Origin: Desulfitobacterium_A nosdiversum
GTDB taxonomy: Bacteria; Bacillota; Desulfitobacteriia; Desulfitobacteriales; Desulfitobacteriaceae
Assembly: GCF_049860565.1 (NCBI RefSeq)
Contig: NZ_CP172056.1
Location: 1,860,001-1,924,000 of the forward strand
DNA: 64,000 nucleotides
Direction of reading: 5' to 3'
The notes under the pieces are model-generated. The model saw only the letters and a program-made list of their open reading frames with translations. It made no database searches and was not told where the DNA came from. This document shows, one piece after another, positions 1 through 8,705 of this stretch (its first letter is position 1; each line of letters opens with the position of its first letter). Both the position numbers and the translations under genes were made by a program.

Positions 1-1
1 G

Positions 2-478
2 CAACACTTTAGAGTTGAATACCCCTCGGCAAAATTTGAGCCTGAACCTCAAGTAGAAGGCGAGCTTCCAATTTTTGCACGTATTCTTATCCTTCATTAT
101 TTATGTAATCAGACGGAGAAAAGCTTAACCGGTCAATATATTTCCTACAAAGAACTTCCTGGAGGCGGAATATATAATCAACCCTTTTCGAACCGGGCAA
201 TTCGCCCTATGGTCGAACATTTTGGGGGAAATCCAGAGAAGCTGCTCAAGGCGGCTCAGCCAATAGGGGGTACCCCTGTAAAGCTGGGGGATGTGGCAGT
301 AACGCTAAACGTTTTTCCTAAAATTCCAGTGACGTTAGTTCTTTGGCAAGCGGACGAGGAGTTTCCGGCCTCAGGAAATATTTTATTCGATCGTTCAGCT
401 TCAGAGCTTCTTCCCACAGAGGATTATGCAGTTTTAGCAAGCTTTGTGGTTATGGCTCTAAAGAAATATTCGGGATAG
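2..478 (+). CDS. DUF3786-family protein, C-terminal part (5' end outside window)
   Basis: The frame is open from the left edge, so the start lies outside the window; 158 codons and the stop are visible. The segment YKELPGGGIYNQPF and the later LVLWQADEEFPASGNILFD resemble the conserved parts of DUF3786 proteins, which occur in anaerobic bacteria and archaea, sometimes near corrinoid or redox genes. Their biochemical role is not established. No signal peptide or membrane segment is seen in the visible part. The family assignment is from memory of the motif and is moderately sure; the function is unknown. A promoter-like region for the next gene begins right after its stop. Confidence 0.6.
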   Translation, partial: QHFRVEYPSAKFEPEPQVEGELPIFARILILHYLCNQTEKSLTGQYISYKELPGGGIYNQPFSNRAIRPMVEHFGGNPEKLLKAAQPIGGTPVKLGDVAVTLNVFPKIPVTLVLWQADEEFPASGNILFDRSASELLPTEDYAVLASFVVMALKKYSG

Positions 479-504
479 AAGATATTTGCCGACAGGATTT
501 GCCA

Positions 505-542
505 AAATTTTCATGAAAATTTGAATAAAACTCCTTTATAAT
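505..542 (+). promoter_or_regulatory. Promoter with an 18-bp perfect palindrome over the -35 region
   Basis: Positions 505-522 form a perfect palindrome with half-site AAATTTTCA. A consensus -10 box TATAAT lies at 537-542, so the palindrome covers the place where a -35 box would be; the best -35 match there (TGAAAA) is poor. The arrangement suggests a regulated promoter for the secreted-protein gene at 591. The half-sites resemble the CodY box (AATTTTC/GAAAATT), but the centre is one base longer than the CodY consensus. Confidence 0.5.
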
Positions 543-590
543 TCTATTAAGCTTGTATTAAGCAAAAATAGGTTAAAGGAGGATTTTAGA

Positions 591-1124
591 GTGAAAACCA
601 AAGGAATATCTTTATTCGTGTTGAGTTTTATGCTGTTTTTTTCTTTTCCCGGCGTTGCTGCGGCCAATTTTGATCAATATGGTTTTAATGCTGAGGGACG
701 GGTCTATAAAGGTACCTTAGATAATTGGGAGTTATTTTTGAAAGGCTTGCCTTCGTCTCCCTATAATCTGAAAGAAACAGATACTGTTTTTGTTGAAAGG
801 AAATGGGATAAACGTTTTGACCCCGTGATTTACGGGAATCTGCCATTAGGTGAAGGGGCCTGGCAGAAAGTCAAAGTTTGGGAGAACTTATCCGGTGATC
901 AACTCGGATGGACATGGCATTCGGATTTAGATATTGTGTATTCTCCTAATGCGCCCATTCCCGGGGCGATTGAACTTACACCGGAGGAAATCAGATTTTG
1001 GGGCTTTTATCTTGTGAAACAGACGGAGTGGCTGGCAGGACCGCATGGGGAGAAGAAAGCGCTTCAAGATTCTGAAGTGAATCCCGGTATCATTAATAAA
1101 GCGCTTCATTTAAGCAGTAAGTAA
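591..1124 (+). CDS. Small secreted protein of unknown function
   Basis: GTG start preceded by a strong ribosome binding site (AAAGGAGG around 576-583). The 177-residue product begins with a clear Sec signal peptide: a positively charged start, a hydrophobic stretch through about residue 20 and a probable cleavage after VAAA near residue 25. The mature part of about 150 residues is rich in Trp, Gly and aromatic residues and has no cysteine and no further membrane segment. I do not recognise a family. It stands alone, with its own palindrome-marked promoter and a strong terminator downstream, so it is probably an independently regulated exported protein. Confidence 0.7.
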   Translation: MKTKGISLFVLSFMLFFSFPGVAAANFDQYGFNAEGRVYKGTLDNWELFLKGLPSSPYNLKETDTVFVERKWDKRFDPVIYGNLPLGEGAWQKVKVWENLSGDQLGWTWHSDLDIVYSPNAPIPGAIELTPEEIRFWGFYLVKQTEWLAGPHGEKKALQDSEVNPGIINKALHLSSK

Positions 1125-1201
1125 GCACTAAGTAATTCACGCAATAACTAATCTAAGTAATAAGTGATAAAAACTTTAACGTAGACAATATTTTTAGAAT
1201 T

Positions 1202-1257
1202 AAATTCACCCTTAAACTTATGACTGATTTAGTTTTAAGTTAAGGGTGAATTTTTGT
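1202..1257 (+). terminator. Rho-independent terminator after the secreted-protein gene
   Basis: A long inverted repeat pairs 1202-1220 with 1236-1253 (18 pairs with one bulged base) and is followed directly by TTTTTG. It separates the secreted-protein gene from ku; because both arms are AT-rich at their ends it may work on both strands. Confidence 0.8.
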
Positions 1258-1322
1258 TTCAAGTTTTAGTATGGAAAAAATTCATCCGGACCACACTAAA
1301 ACCTGAAGGAGGTGTTTCTTCA

Positions 1323-2201
1323 TTGCATACATTATGGAAAGGATCCATTAGTTTTGGTTTAGTTAATGTTCCCATAAAAATGCATGCTGCGACAGAGTCT
1401 CAGGAATTTCACTTTAACTATCTTCACAAGACTTGTCATAATCGAGTTCACTATCTTAAGACCTGCCCGCATTGTGATATCGAAGTTAAACCGGAAGAGA
1501 TAGTAAAAGGGTATGAATACGAAAAAGATCAATATGTTATTCTTGATGAGCAGGACTTGGCTGAAATAGAGCGGCCGATGAGCCAATCTATTGATATTTT
1601 GAACTTTATTGACTTAAAGGAAATAGATCCGATCTATTTTCAAAAATCGTATTATTTATCTCCTGAGGAAACGGCTCAAAAAGCTTATCGACTTCTTTCG
1701 CAAGCGATGATAGAGACAGGGAAAGTTGCAATTGCGCGCTTTACAATGCGCTCAAAACAATATTTGGCCTGTTTACGCGCTTATGAAGAAGGACTTGTCC
1801 TTGAAACCATGTATTATCCGGACGAAATTCGTCAATTCGACGTTAATTTGGCAAAGGTTATCTCGACAGATACTGAAATAGCTTTAGCACGGCAGCTCAT
1901 TGAAAGCCTTGCAGTCCCTTTTGAACCTGACAGATATCGAGATGAACTGCGAGAGCAGGTTAAGGAAATGATTGAACGAAAGATTGCCGGAGAAACCTAC
2001 AAAGTTACTGCTGCACCTGAGCCGGGTAAAGTTGTGGATTTGATGGAAGCACTGCGCTCCAGTTTAGCAGCTACTGAACATGAAAAAGGAAAACTAGAAC
2101 CCAGTCCAGCAGAAGCAGCTGAATCAGTTGATTCTGAAGGGAAGGAACCATCAACCTTAACTCCACGCAAGCGGAAAACAAAACGGGCCAAAGGAGCCTA
2201 A
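1323..2201 (+). CDS. ku: Ku protein, non-homologous end joining
   Basis: Bacterial Ku binds DNA double-strand ends as a homodimer ring and recruits the ligase LigD. The product begins HTLWKGSISFGLVNVPIK, the characteristic Ku core start, and has the small Cys-containing segment (C38, C48, C51 in a CPHC context) seen in many bacterial Ku proteins. The C-terminus is a Lys/Arg-rich tail (PRKRKTKRAKG), the region that in other Ku proteins binds DNA and the ligase. I chose the TTG at 1323 because GAAGGAGGTG lies 8 bases upstream and the family sequence starts there; an in-frame upstream ATG-like start at 1254 would add 23 unrelated residues inside the terminator. The length of 292 residues is normal. 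No intact ligD follows in the window; only a short stub does. Confidence 0.95.
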   Translation: MHTLWKGSISFGLVNVPIKMHAATESQEFHFNYLHKTCHNRVHYLKTCPHCDIEVKPEEIVKGYEYEKDQYVILDEQDLAEIERPMSQSIDILNFIDLKEIDPIYFQKSYYLSPEETAQKAYRLLSQAMIETGKVAIARFTMRSKQYLACLRAYEEGLVLETMYYPDEIRQFDVNLAKVISTDTEIALARQLIESLAVPFEPDRYRDELREQVKEMIERKIAGETYKVTAAPEPGKVVDLMEALRSSLAATEHEKGKLEPSPAEAAESVDSEGKEPSTLTPRKRKTKRAKGA

Positions 2202-2342
2202 AGATTTTGTCCTAATGCCCTTGGTCAGGTATCGACACCGCTTCTTTGGGAGGAGGTTCCGGAAGGGGACGCGGTGGGTGACCTGAGTCAAATTATGAAT
2301 GAAACGAATGATTTCAAGAAAATTCTACATTATTTTACCTAA
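2202..2342 (+). pseudogene. Remnant of a LigD-type polymerase domain
   Basis: The 204 bases between ku and dprA contain no intact gene. In the same frame as ku, directly after its stop, 46 codons read through to a stop at 2340-2342. They include PNALG followed by QVSTPLLWEEV, which resembles the end of the LigD primase-polymerase domain, where an APVSTPLxWxEL motif follows the catalytic core. No start codon or ribosome binding site belongs to this frame, and the motif blocks are closer together than in intact LigD, so I read it as the 3' stub of a ligD gene lost by internal deletion. The match is short, so the confidence is moderate. Confidence 0.5.
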
Positions 2343-2420
2343 TTTAGAGATGTTCGACAGGATTTAAAGCAGGAAAAACCTTCTAAGATACCGAAATTTG
2401 GTCTCTTGGGAGGGAAGGAT

Positions 2421-3593
2421 ATGGATATCTCTGAAAAGACCTCTGTGAAAAGTGAGCATGAAGCCGAAAAACTCGCCCGAATTGCTTTTCATTCAATAAA
2501 AGGAGTTGGAAGCGGAAGGCTGCGTCAAATTATTGCCTACTTCGGAAGTGCACTTAATGCCTGGTATGCCTCTGAGAGCGAGTTCAAAAAATGGGGAACG
2601 GAGTCTTGGGCTCACTCTGTCATGTCAGAACGATCTCGAATCGATCCGCACCAAATGGCTCGGAGCTTAGCCCAAAAAGAAGTTAAGACGGTTATACCCG
2701 AAGAGGAGCATTATCCTGCCTTACTGCGGGAATTAGCGGATGCTCCGCCTTTATTGTATTATAAAGGAAATATTGAAGCCGGTGAGGAAGGTGTGGCCCT
2801 AGTCGGATCGCGAAAAGCGACTCCCTACGGAAAGGCGGCGGCAGAGTTTTTAGGCAAAGAATTGGTCAGGCAAGGACTTGTTGTTGTAAGCGGTTTAGCC
2901 AGAGGAATTGATACGGCAGCTCATAAAGGGGCGTTATCTGGGCAAGGTAAAACCTGGGCTATATTAGGCAGTGGTTTAGATTATTTATATCCCCCGGAAA
3001 ATAAAAAAATAGCGGAGCAGATTATTCTTCAAGGGGCAATTATCAGCGAATTCGCCCCGGGCGTTCCTCCGGAACCGCAATTTTTTCCGATGCGCAATCG
3101 AATCATCAGCGGAGTGGCCAGAGGTGTTGTTGTGGTTGAAGCTGCAGCCCGGAGTGGGGCCTTAATAACGGTTGATTTCGCTTTGGAACAAGGACGGGAG
3201 GTATTTGCCGTACCCGGACCGATTTTTAGCGGGCAAAGCAAAGGATGTCATCAATTAATCCGCCAAGGAGCTAAACTTGTTGAAGGAGTAGAAGATATTC
3301 TTTCAGAGTTTATAATTGAATCTCGTGATTGTAATTACGTAAACGAGATTAATTTTGCGTCAGATAAAAATCCGGATAAGATTAAAGATGATATCTGCAA
3401 GGAAAAGAGCCTTGCTCCGGAACAGCAGGAAATACTCGCTTTTCTTAGCGACTTGCCCTTACATATTGATCAGATAGCTTTGCAATCTACTTTAACTGCC
3501 TCACAGGTTGCACTTGTTCTTTTGGAACTGCAGCTTAATGGAAAAATCGAACAACTCCCGGGTCAACGATATGTCTTAGCGCGTAAGTGCTAG
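2421..3593 (+). CDS. dprA: DNA-processing protein DprA
   Basis: DprA (Smf) loads RecA on incoming single-stranded DNA during natural transformation. The 390-residue product has an N-terminal helix-hairpin-helix/SAM-like segment (IKGVGSGRLRQII), the central Rossmann domain (GSRKATPYGKAAA, GLARGIDTAAHKGAL, GSGLDYLYPPEN, FPMRNRIISG and the SGALITVDFALEQ stretch) and a C-terminal winged-helix-like segment. ATG at 2421 has GGGAGG 7 bases upstream; a TTG at 2406 is in frame but overlaps that site. As in Bacillus, dprA precedes topA. The gene is widespread in non-competent bacteria, so it does not by itself show competence. Confidence 0.95.
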   Translation: MDISEKTSVKSEHEAEKLARIAFHSIKGVGSGRLRQIIAYFGSALNAWYASESEFKKWGTESWAHSVMSERSRIDPHQMARSLAQKEVKTVIPEEEHYPALLRELADAPPLLYYKGNIEAGEEGVALVGSRKATPYGKAAAEFLGKELVRQGLVVVSGLARGIDTAAHKGALSGQGKTWAILGSGLDYLYPPENKKIAEQIILQGAIISEFAPGVPPEPQFFPMRNRIISGVARGVVVVEAAARSGALITVDFALEQGREVFAVPGPIFSGQSKGCHQLIRQGAKLVEGVEDILSEFIIESRDCNYVNEINFASDKNPDKIKDDICKEKSLAPEQQEILAFLSDLPLHIDQIALQSTLTASQVALVLLELQLNGKIEQLPGQRYVLARKC

Positions 3594-3699
3594 ACATACT
3601 GAAAAAAAGACGTTAAGATTAGGCTAGTTTTAAGCTTTAAATGTTTAACTCTGTGAAGACTGTACATAATGAATATAGAGAGGAATCTTGAGGTGAATT

Positions 3700-5799
3700 A
3701 TGGCAAAAACACTCGTCATTGTCGAGTCTCCGGCCAAGGCAAAATCAATCAGCAAATTCTTAAGCAGCCAATATACTGTTAAGGCTTCGATGGGGCATTT
3801 GCGTGATTTGCCTAAAAGCCAGATGGGAGTCGATATTGAAAAAAATTTTGAACCTAAATATATCGCAATTCGTGGCCGCGGAAATTTAATCAAAGAACTT
3901 CGTACGGCAGCTAAAGGGGCGGACAGAATCTTACTGGCCTCTGACCCGGATCGCGAAGGAGAAGCAATCGCTTGGCATCTTGCCCATCTTTTGGGAATTG
4001 ATACTGACGGCAAATGCCGGATCGAGTTTCATGAGATTACAAAACCGGCGATAACCGCAGCGGTTAAACAACCGCGTAAAATTGATACGGATCGTGTTGA
4101 TGCCCAACAAGCAAGACGTATTCTTGATCGTTTAGTGGGGTATCAGTTAAGTCCGCTGCTTTGGAGAAAAGTGAAAAAGGGGCTTAGTGCCGGGCGGGTA
4201 CAATCCGTTGCCGTACGTTTAATCTGTGATCGGGAAGAGGAAATTCGAAACTTTATTCCAGAGGAATATTGGAGCCTTACGGCTCAGTTCCATGCTACCG
4301 GAGGAAACTTCAGCGCGAAATTGGTTAAGAAAGACAGCCAGAAGATTGCTATTTCCAGTGAAACGGAAATGGAGCTCATTCTTAAGGATTTAGAGAACGC
4401 GAATTACTCGGTCCAAGAAGTCCGTAAGAAAGAAAAGAAGAAGCAGCCTGCTCCTCCGTTTACAACAAGTACTTTGCAACAAGAGGCTTACCGAAAGCTC
4501 AACATGTCTCCGAAACGTACAATGATGCTTGCCCAACAGCTCTATGAGGGCTTAGAGCTGGGAAAACAGGGTTCGGTCGGTTTAATTACCTATATGCGTA
4601 CCGATTCTGTAAGAATTTCAGAAATAGCTCAAACTGAAGCGAAGGAATGGATTCTTGAAAATTACAGTCTGGAGTACTATCCGCCGCAGGCACGGGAGTA
4701 TACAAGCAAGGGAAGAACTCAAGAGGCGCACGAAGCGGTTCGCCCCACTTCAGTTTTACGAACTCCGGACTCGTTAAAAGAATTTCTAAGCCGGGATCAA
4801 CTCCGCTTGTATCGATTAATTTGGTCTCGCTTTTTAGCAAGTCAGATGAGTGTGGCTTTGTTGGACACCTTGACTGTTGAAGTAGGTACGGGGAAATACC
4901 TGTTCCGTGCGAATGCTTCAACGGTCCGCTTTCCAGGCTTTTTAGCGGTATATGAAGAAAGTCAGGATGAAAGCGATAAAGAGCCGGAGGAAGGTTCTTT
5001 ATCGGCCCAGGTGGTCCAGGGAGAAGCGCTGGAATTGCTTAAACTGAATGAAAAACAGCATTTTACAGAACCGCCTGCACGTTATACAGAAGCATCTTTA
5101 GTACGGAAGATGGAAGAAGAGGGCATCGGAAGACCAAGTACCTATGCACCTACCATTGAAACGATCCAAAGCCGTGGTTATGTTGCCAAAGAGGGCAAGC
5201 AGCTTTCACCTACGGAACTTGGTGAGATTGTCATCTCGCTTCTGAAAGAAAATTTCTCCGAATTGTTAAGTCTGGAGTTTACCGCTAATTTTGAAGAGAA
5301 ACTGGACGATATCGAAGAAGGATCGACACAGTGGAGAACAGTTATTCGCGATTTCTATGCTCCGTTTGCAACGCTTTTAGCAAAAGCAGAGGAAAAGATC
5401 GGAAAAGTTCAAATTGAAGATAAGATATCCGATGAAATCTGCGAGAATTGCGGACGGAATATGGTCATTAAAATGGGGAGGTATGGCAAATTTCTCGCTT
5501 GTCCCGGATTCCCGGAATGCAGGAATACAAAACCGCTTCTTGAAGAAATCGAAGCGAATTGTCCTAAGTGCGGACATCCGCTCGTTGTGCGCCGCAGTAA
5601 AAAGGGCCGTAGATTTTACGGCTGCAGTACTTATCCTGATTGTGATTTTGTATCCTGGGAATTGCCGGCGCCGGAACCCTGTCCGCAATGCCAAAGCTTA
5701 ATGGTTATCAAAGGTTCAAAACAGGGCAGGCACTATGTTTGTACCAATCAAGAATGCCGCTACGATCAGCCGATTGAGGAGCCGGAAGAGGAAAAATGA
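3700..5799 (+). CDS. topA: DNA topoisomerase I (type IA)
   Basis: Relaxes negative supercoils by passing one strand through a transient break in the other. The TOPRIM domain is at the N-terminus (VIVESPAKAKSISKFL, then the acidic DPDREGEA motif), and the catalytic tyrosine is in YMRTDSVR at about residue 298. Three C-terminal four-cysteine zinc modules follow in order (CENC...CPGFPEC, CPKC...CSTYPDC, CPQC...CTNQEC). The length of 699 residues is normal for Firmicutes. The start ATG follows TTGAGGTG by a suitable spacing. It is one base away from trmFO, so the two are likely co-transcribed. Confidence 0.97.
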   Translation: MAKTLVIVESPAKAKSISKFLSSQYTVKASMGHLRDLPKSQMGVDIEKNFEPKYIAIRGRGNLIKELRTAAKGADRILLASDPDREGEAIAWHLAHLLGIDTDGKCRIEFHEITKPAITAAVKQPRKIDTDRVDAQQARRILDRLVGYQLSPLLWRKVKKGLSAGRVQSVAVRLICDREEEIRNFIPEEYWSLTAQFHATGGNFSAKLVKKDSQKIAISSETEMELILKDLENANYSVQEVRKKEKKKQPAPPFTTSTLQQEAYRKLNMSPKRTMMLAQQLYEGLELGKQGSVGLITYMRTDSVRISEIAQTEAKEWILENYSLEYYPPQAREYTSKGRTQEAHEAVRPTSVLRTPDSLKEFLSRDQLRLYRLIWSRFLASQMSVALLDTLTVEVGTGKYLFRANASTVRFPGFLAVYEESQDESDKEPEEGSLSAQVVQGEALELLKLNEKQHFTEPPARYTEASLVRKMEEEGIGRPSTYAPTIETIQSRGYVAKEGKQLSPTELGEIVISLLKENFSELLSLEFTANFEEKLDDIEEGSTQWRTVIRDFYAPFATLLAKAEEKIGKVQIEDKISDEICENCGRNMVIKMGRYGKFLACPGFPECRNTKPLLEEIEANCPKCGHPLVVRRSKKGRRFYGCSTYPDCDFVSWELPAPEPCPQCQSLMVIKGSKQGRHYVCTNQECRYDQPIEEPEEEK

Positions 5800-5800
5800 A

Positions 5801-7123
5801 ATGACAAAAGTAATCGTAATCGGTGCGGGTTTAGCTGGAGCAGAGGCGGCCTGGCAGATTGCACAGAGAAAAATTTCAGTTGAACTTTTTGAGATGCGTC
5901 CGGAAAAAATGACTCCCGCTCATCATACGAGGAATTTTGGAGAACTCGTTTGCAGCAACTCTTTAAAGGGTGCCGGACTGGATAATGCAGCAGGTTTATT
6001 AAAAGAAGAAATGCGCCGCCTCGATTCGCTTATTGTAAGTGCTGCAGACCAACATACGGTGCCGGCAGGCGGGGCATTGGCCGTTGATCGAGAACTTTTT
6101 TCAGCAGAAATTACCCAACGCATTGAGGAACATCCCTTTATCACAGTTCATCGTGAAGAGGTTAAGACCATTCCTGAGGATGGAGTTGTTGTTGTGGCGA
6201 CAGGTCCATTGACCGCGGATGATTTAGCTAAGGATATTCAGAAGGTAACCGGAAGAGAAGCCCTTTCTTTTTATGATGCGGCAGCCCCTATTGTTACCTT
6301 GGAATCGATTGATCTCGCGAAGGCGTTTTGGGCTTCGCGTTATGATAAAGGTGACCCTGACTATTTAAATTGCCCAATGACTGAGGAAGAATATAAACGG
6401 TTTTATGCAGAGCTTCTGAAGGCAGAAACGGCAGAGGTTAAAGGGTTTGAAAAAGGGAGAGTCTTTGAAGGCTGTATGCCTATTGAAGTCATGGCCGGCA
6501 GGGGAGAACAAACGCTCACTTTTGGTCCCCTAAAACCTGTAGGTTTGGTTGACTCCCGAACAGGGAAGAAGTCTTATGCTGTAGTTCAGCTGCGCAAAGA
6601 AAACCGTGAGGGAACACTCTTTAATTTAGTGGGTTTTCAAACTCATCTTAAGTGGGGAGAACAGCAGCGTGTTTTTCGGCTTATTCCGGGACTTGAAAAT
6701 GCTGAATTTGTCCGCTATGGAGTTATGCACCGGAACACTTTCTTAAATGCGCCCCAAGTTCTAAAGGCTGATTTTAGTCTTAAGAATTATCCGCGAATTT
6801 TTTTCGCGGGACAAATGACTGGGGTAGAAGGATATGTTGAATCTGCGGCAAGTGGTCTGCTCGCAGGAATTAATGCTGCACGAACGATAGAGAACCAATC
6901 CGCGCTGATTTTTCCGGCGGAAACAGCTCTTGGGGCATTGGCCCTGCACCTTGAAGGCTCACCCAGTACAAATTTTCAGCCGATGAATATAAATTATGGG
7001 TTGTTTCCATCGTTAGAAATACGGATTAAAGGAAAACGAGAAAAAAATCTACGCATTTCCGAAAGAGCGTTGGCACGGCTTGAAGAGTTTATTCAACAGC
7101 AGAGCTTGCTTTCTCGGAATTAG
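5801..7123 (+). CDS. trmFO: Methylenetetrahydrofolate--tRNA-(uracil-5-)-methyltransferase TrmFO
   Basis: FAD- and folate-dependent enzyme that makes ribothymidine at position 54 of the tRNA T-loop. The N-terminal dinucleotide fold VIVIGAGLAGAEAAW is present, as are the two conserved functional cysteines, C51 in ELVCSNSLKG and C225 in GCMPIEVMAGRG. The 440-residue length fits. I chose ATG 5801, one base after the topA stop; a longer frame back to 5735 only reads through the end of topA. The dprA-topA-trmFO-xerC order matches Bacillus subtilis. Confidence 0.96.
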   Translation: MTKVIVIGAGLAGAEAAWQIAQRKISVELFEMRPEKMTPAHHTRNFGELVCSNSLKGAGLDNAAGLLKEEMRRLDSLIVSAADQHTVPAGGALAVDRELFSAEITQRIEEHPFITVHREEVKTIPEDGVVVVATGPLTADDLAKDIQKVTGREALSFYDAAAPIVTLESIDLAKAFWASRYDKGDPDYLNCPMTEEEYKRFYAELLKAETAEVKGFEKGRVFEGCMPIEVMAGRGEQTLTFGPLKPVGLVDSRTGKKSYAVVQLRKENREGTLFNLVGFQTHLKWGEQQRVFRLIPGLENAEFVRYGVMHRNTFLNAPQVLKADFSLKNYPRIFFAGQMTGVEGYVESAASGLLAGINAARTIENQSALIFPAETALGALALHLEGSPSTNFQPMNINYGLFPSLEIRIKGKREKNLRISERALARLEEFIQQQSLLSRN

Positions 7124-7176
7124 TACATTTTTATGATAGAGTTTGTGCTCTTTGTCTAGATTTGGAGGTTCAGGTT

Positions 7177-8073
7177 ATGTTAGCTGATCAGGCGCTGGCT
7201 CTTTTTGATGGACAATTAAAGACGCAAAATCGTTCTGAACACACAGTGATTGCCTATCATAATGATATTTTGCAGTTCTTAAATTTTTTGGGTCAAGAAA
7301 AGGGCGTTGAACCTGAAAAAATTTCTATCGAAGAGGTTACGGTCGATTGGATTCGAAGTTTTCTGAGTGACCTCACAGATCAAGGTTTGGAACGCAAAAG
7401 TATGGCTCGTAAATTAGCTGCCCTCCGTTCATTTTTTAAATTTTTATGCAAGGATGGTTACCTTGTCCAGAACCCAGTCCAACGCATATCTACTCCAAAG
7501 CTGGGAAGAAAACTTCCTGAGTTTTTATATTTCGAGCAAATGGAAAAGCTGCTTCAAACTCCCGATTGTACTACAGTTTTAGGAGCACGGGATCAGGTTA
7601 TTTTAGAACTTCTTTATGGGTCCGGTCTGCGCGTCAGTGAGCTTGCGACATTGAACCGCGAGGATGTTGACTCGGATCAGATGCTTCTTCGTATTAAAGG
7701 AAAAGGGAAAAAAGAGCGGCTTGTTCCGATAACAAAATATGCGTTTGAGGCAATTCAGGCCTATTTAAGTATGAGAGAGAATTCACAAAAGGCTTTATTG
7801 TTAAACTATCAAGGATCTCGTTTATCTGTTCGCTCAATTCGTCGCATACTTAATAATCTTGCCAATCAAGCGGGATTACCCTTGCACATCCATCCTCATA
7901 TGCTTCGTCACTCTTTTGCGACGCATCTTCTTGACGGCGGGGCGGATTTACGAAGTGTTCAAGAACTATTAGGACATGCAAAACTCTCTTCTACCCAAAT
8001 TTATACGCATTTAACTCGGGAACGTTTGCGCGAAGTTTATGATGAAACTCATCCTCGTGCAAAATATTCATAA
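7177..8073 (+). CDS. xerC: Site-specific tyrosine recombinase XerC
   Basis: Resolves chromosome dimers at dif together with a XerD partner and the FtsK translocase. The N-terminal SAM-like core-binding domain (about 1-90) is followed by the catalytic domain with R152 (GLRVSEL), H241-x-x-R244 (HMLRHSF), H267 (LLGHAKLSS) and the nucleophile Y276 (IYTHLT). The length of 298 residues is typical. ATG 7177 follows GGAGGT by 8 bases. Placement before hslVU and codY corresponds to codV of B. subtilis. Confidence 0.93.
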   Translation: MLADQALALFDGQLKTQNRSEHTVIAYHNDILQFLNFLGQEKGVEPEKISIEEVTVDWIRSFLSDLTDQGLERKSMARKLAALRSFFKFLCKDGYLVQNPVQRISTPKLGRKLPEFLYFEQMEKLLQTPDCTTVLGARDQVILELLYGSGLRVSELATLNREDVDSDQMLLRIKGKGKKERLVPITKYAFEAIQAYLSMRENSQKALLLNYQGSRLSVRSIRRILNNLANQAGLPLHIHPHMLRHSFATHLLDGGADLRSVQELLGHAKLSSTQIYTHLTRERLREVYDETHPRAKYS

Positions 8074-8109
8074 AAAGCCATAAATTTTGTACAATTATGT
8101 ACAATTTAT

Positions 8110-8139
8110 CTTGACTCTGAGTCAAGAAACCAGTAAACT
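8110..8139 (+). promoter_or_regulatory. hslVU-codY promoter with an 8-bp dyad over the -35 box
   Basis: TTGACT at 8111-8116 and TAAACT at 8134-8139 are 17 bases apart, a good sigma-A pair. The -35 box sits inside a dyad (CTTGACTC, one central base, GAGTCAAG; 8110-8126), so a dimeric repressor could block it. Just upstream, TGTACAATT occurs twice as a direct repeat near 8089-8107. Confidence 0.55.
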
Positions 8140-8163
8140 TCCGTATAGAAGGAGGGTTTGCTC

Positions 8164-8694
8164 ATGTTTCATGCTACGACAATTATTGCAGTTAAACGAG
8201 GGGACCAAGTTGCTATGGCGGGTGACGGGCAGGTAACTTTTGGTCAAAACACCATTATGAAACACTCAGCGAGAAAGGTTCGCAGGCTTTTCCATGGAAA
8301 GGTCTTAGCAGGTTTTGCCGGTTCAGTTGCGGATGCTTTTACTCTCTTTGAAAAGTTTGAACTTAAGCTTGAAGAATATAACGGAAATCTGCAAAGAGCG
8401 GCAGTTGAATTAACGAAAGAATGGCGAATGGATAAAATGCTTCGAAATTTAGAAGCGATGCTCCTTGTTGCAGATAAGGAGAGCTTGCTGCTTTTATCCG
8501 GGTCTGGGGAAGTAATTGAACCGGATGACGGAGTTGCTGCGATTGGTTCAGGCGGAAATTATGCGTTAGCAGCGGCCAGAGCTTTACTTAAACATTCTGC
8601 TTTAGAACCGGCGGAATTAGCCAAGGAAGCGATGGAAGTGGCTTCAGCGATCTGCGTCTATACCAATGACCATATTATTGTGGAAGAATTATAA
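8164..8694 (+). CDS. hslV: ATP-dependent protease peptidase subunit HslV (ClpQ)
   Basis: Proteasome-like threonine peptidase forming a double hexamer capped by HslU. The sequence begins MFHATTIIAV; the mature N-terminal nucleophile should be T5 after removal of the short propeptide. Further family marks are GDGQVTFG and the GSGGNYALAAARAL stretch. Its 176 residues are normal. ATG 8164 has GAAGGAGGG upstream at a 6-7 base spacing. hslU follows after 11 bases. Confidence 0.96.
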   Translation: MFHATTIIAVKRGDQVAMAGDGQVTFGQNTIMKHSARKVRRLFHGKVLAGFAGSVADAFTLFEKFELKLEEYNGNLQRAAVELTKEWRMDKMLRNLEAMLLVADKESLLLLSGSGEVIEPDDGVAAIGSGGNYALAAARALLKHSALEPAELAKEAMEVASAICVYTNDHIIVEEL

Positions 8695-8705
8695 GGGGTG
8701 AGCGC

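Noticed and set aside
2202..2405. GGTCAGGT...ACCTGA as a terminator after ku
   Set aside because: The pairing is only partial and lacks a T-run; the coding resemblance to LigD explains the stretch better.
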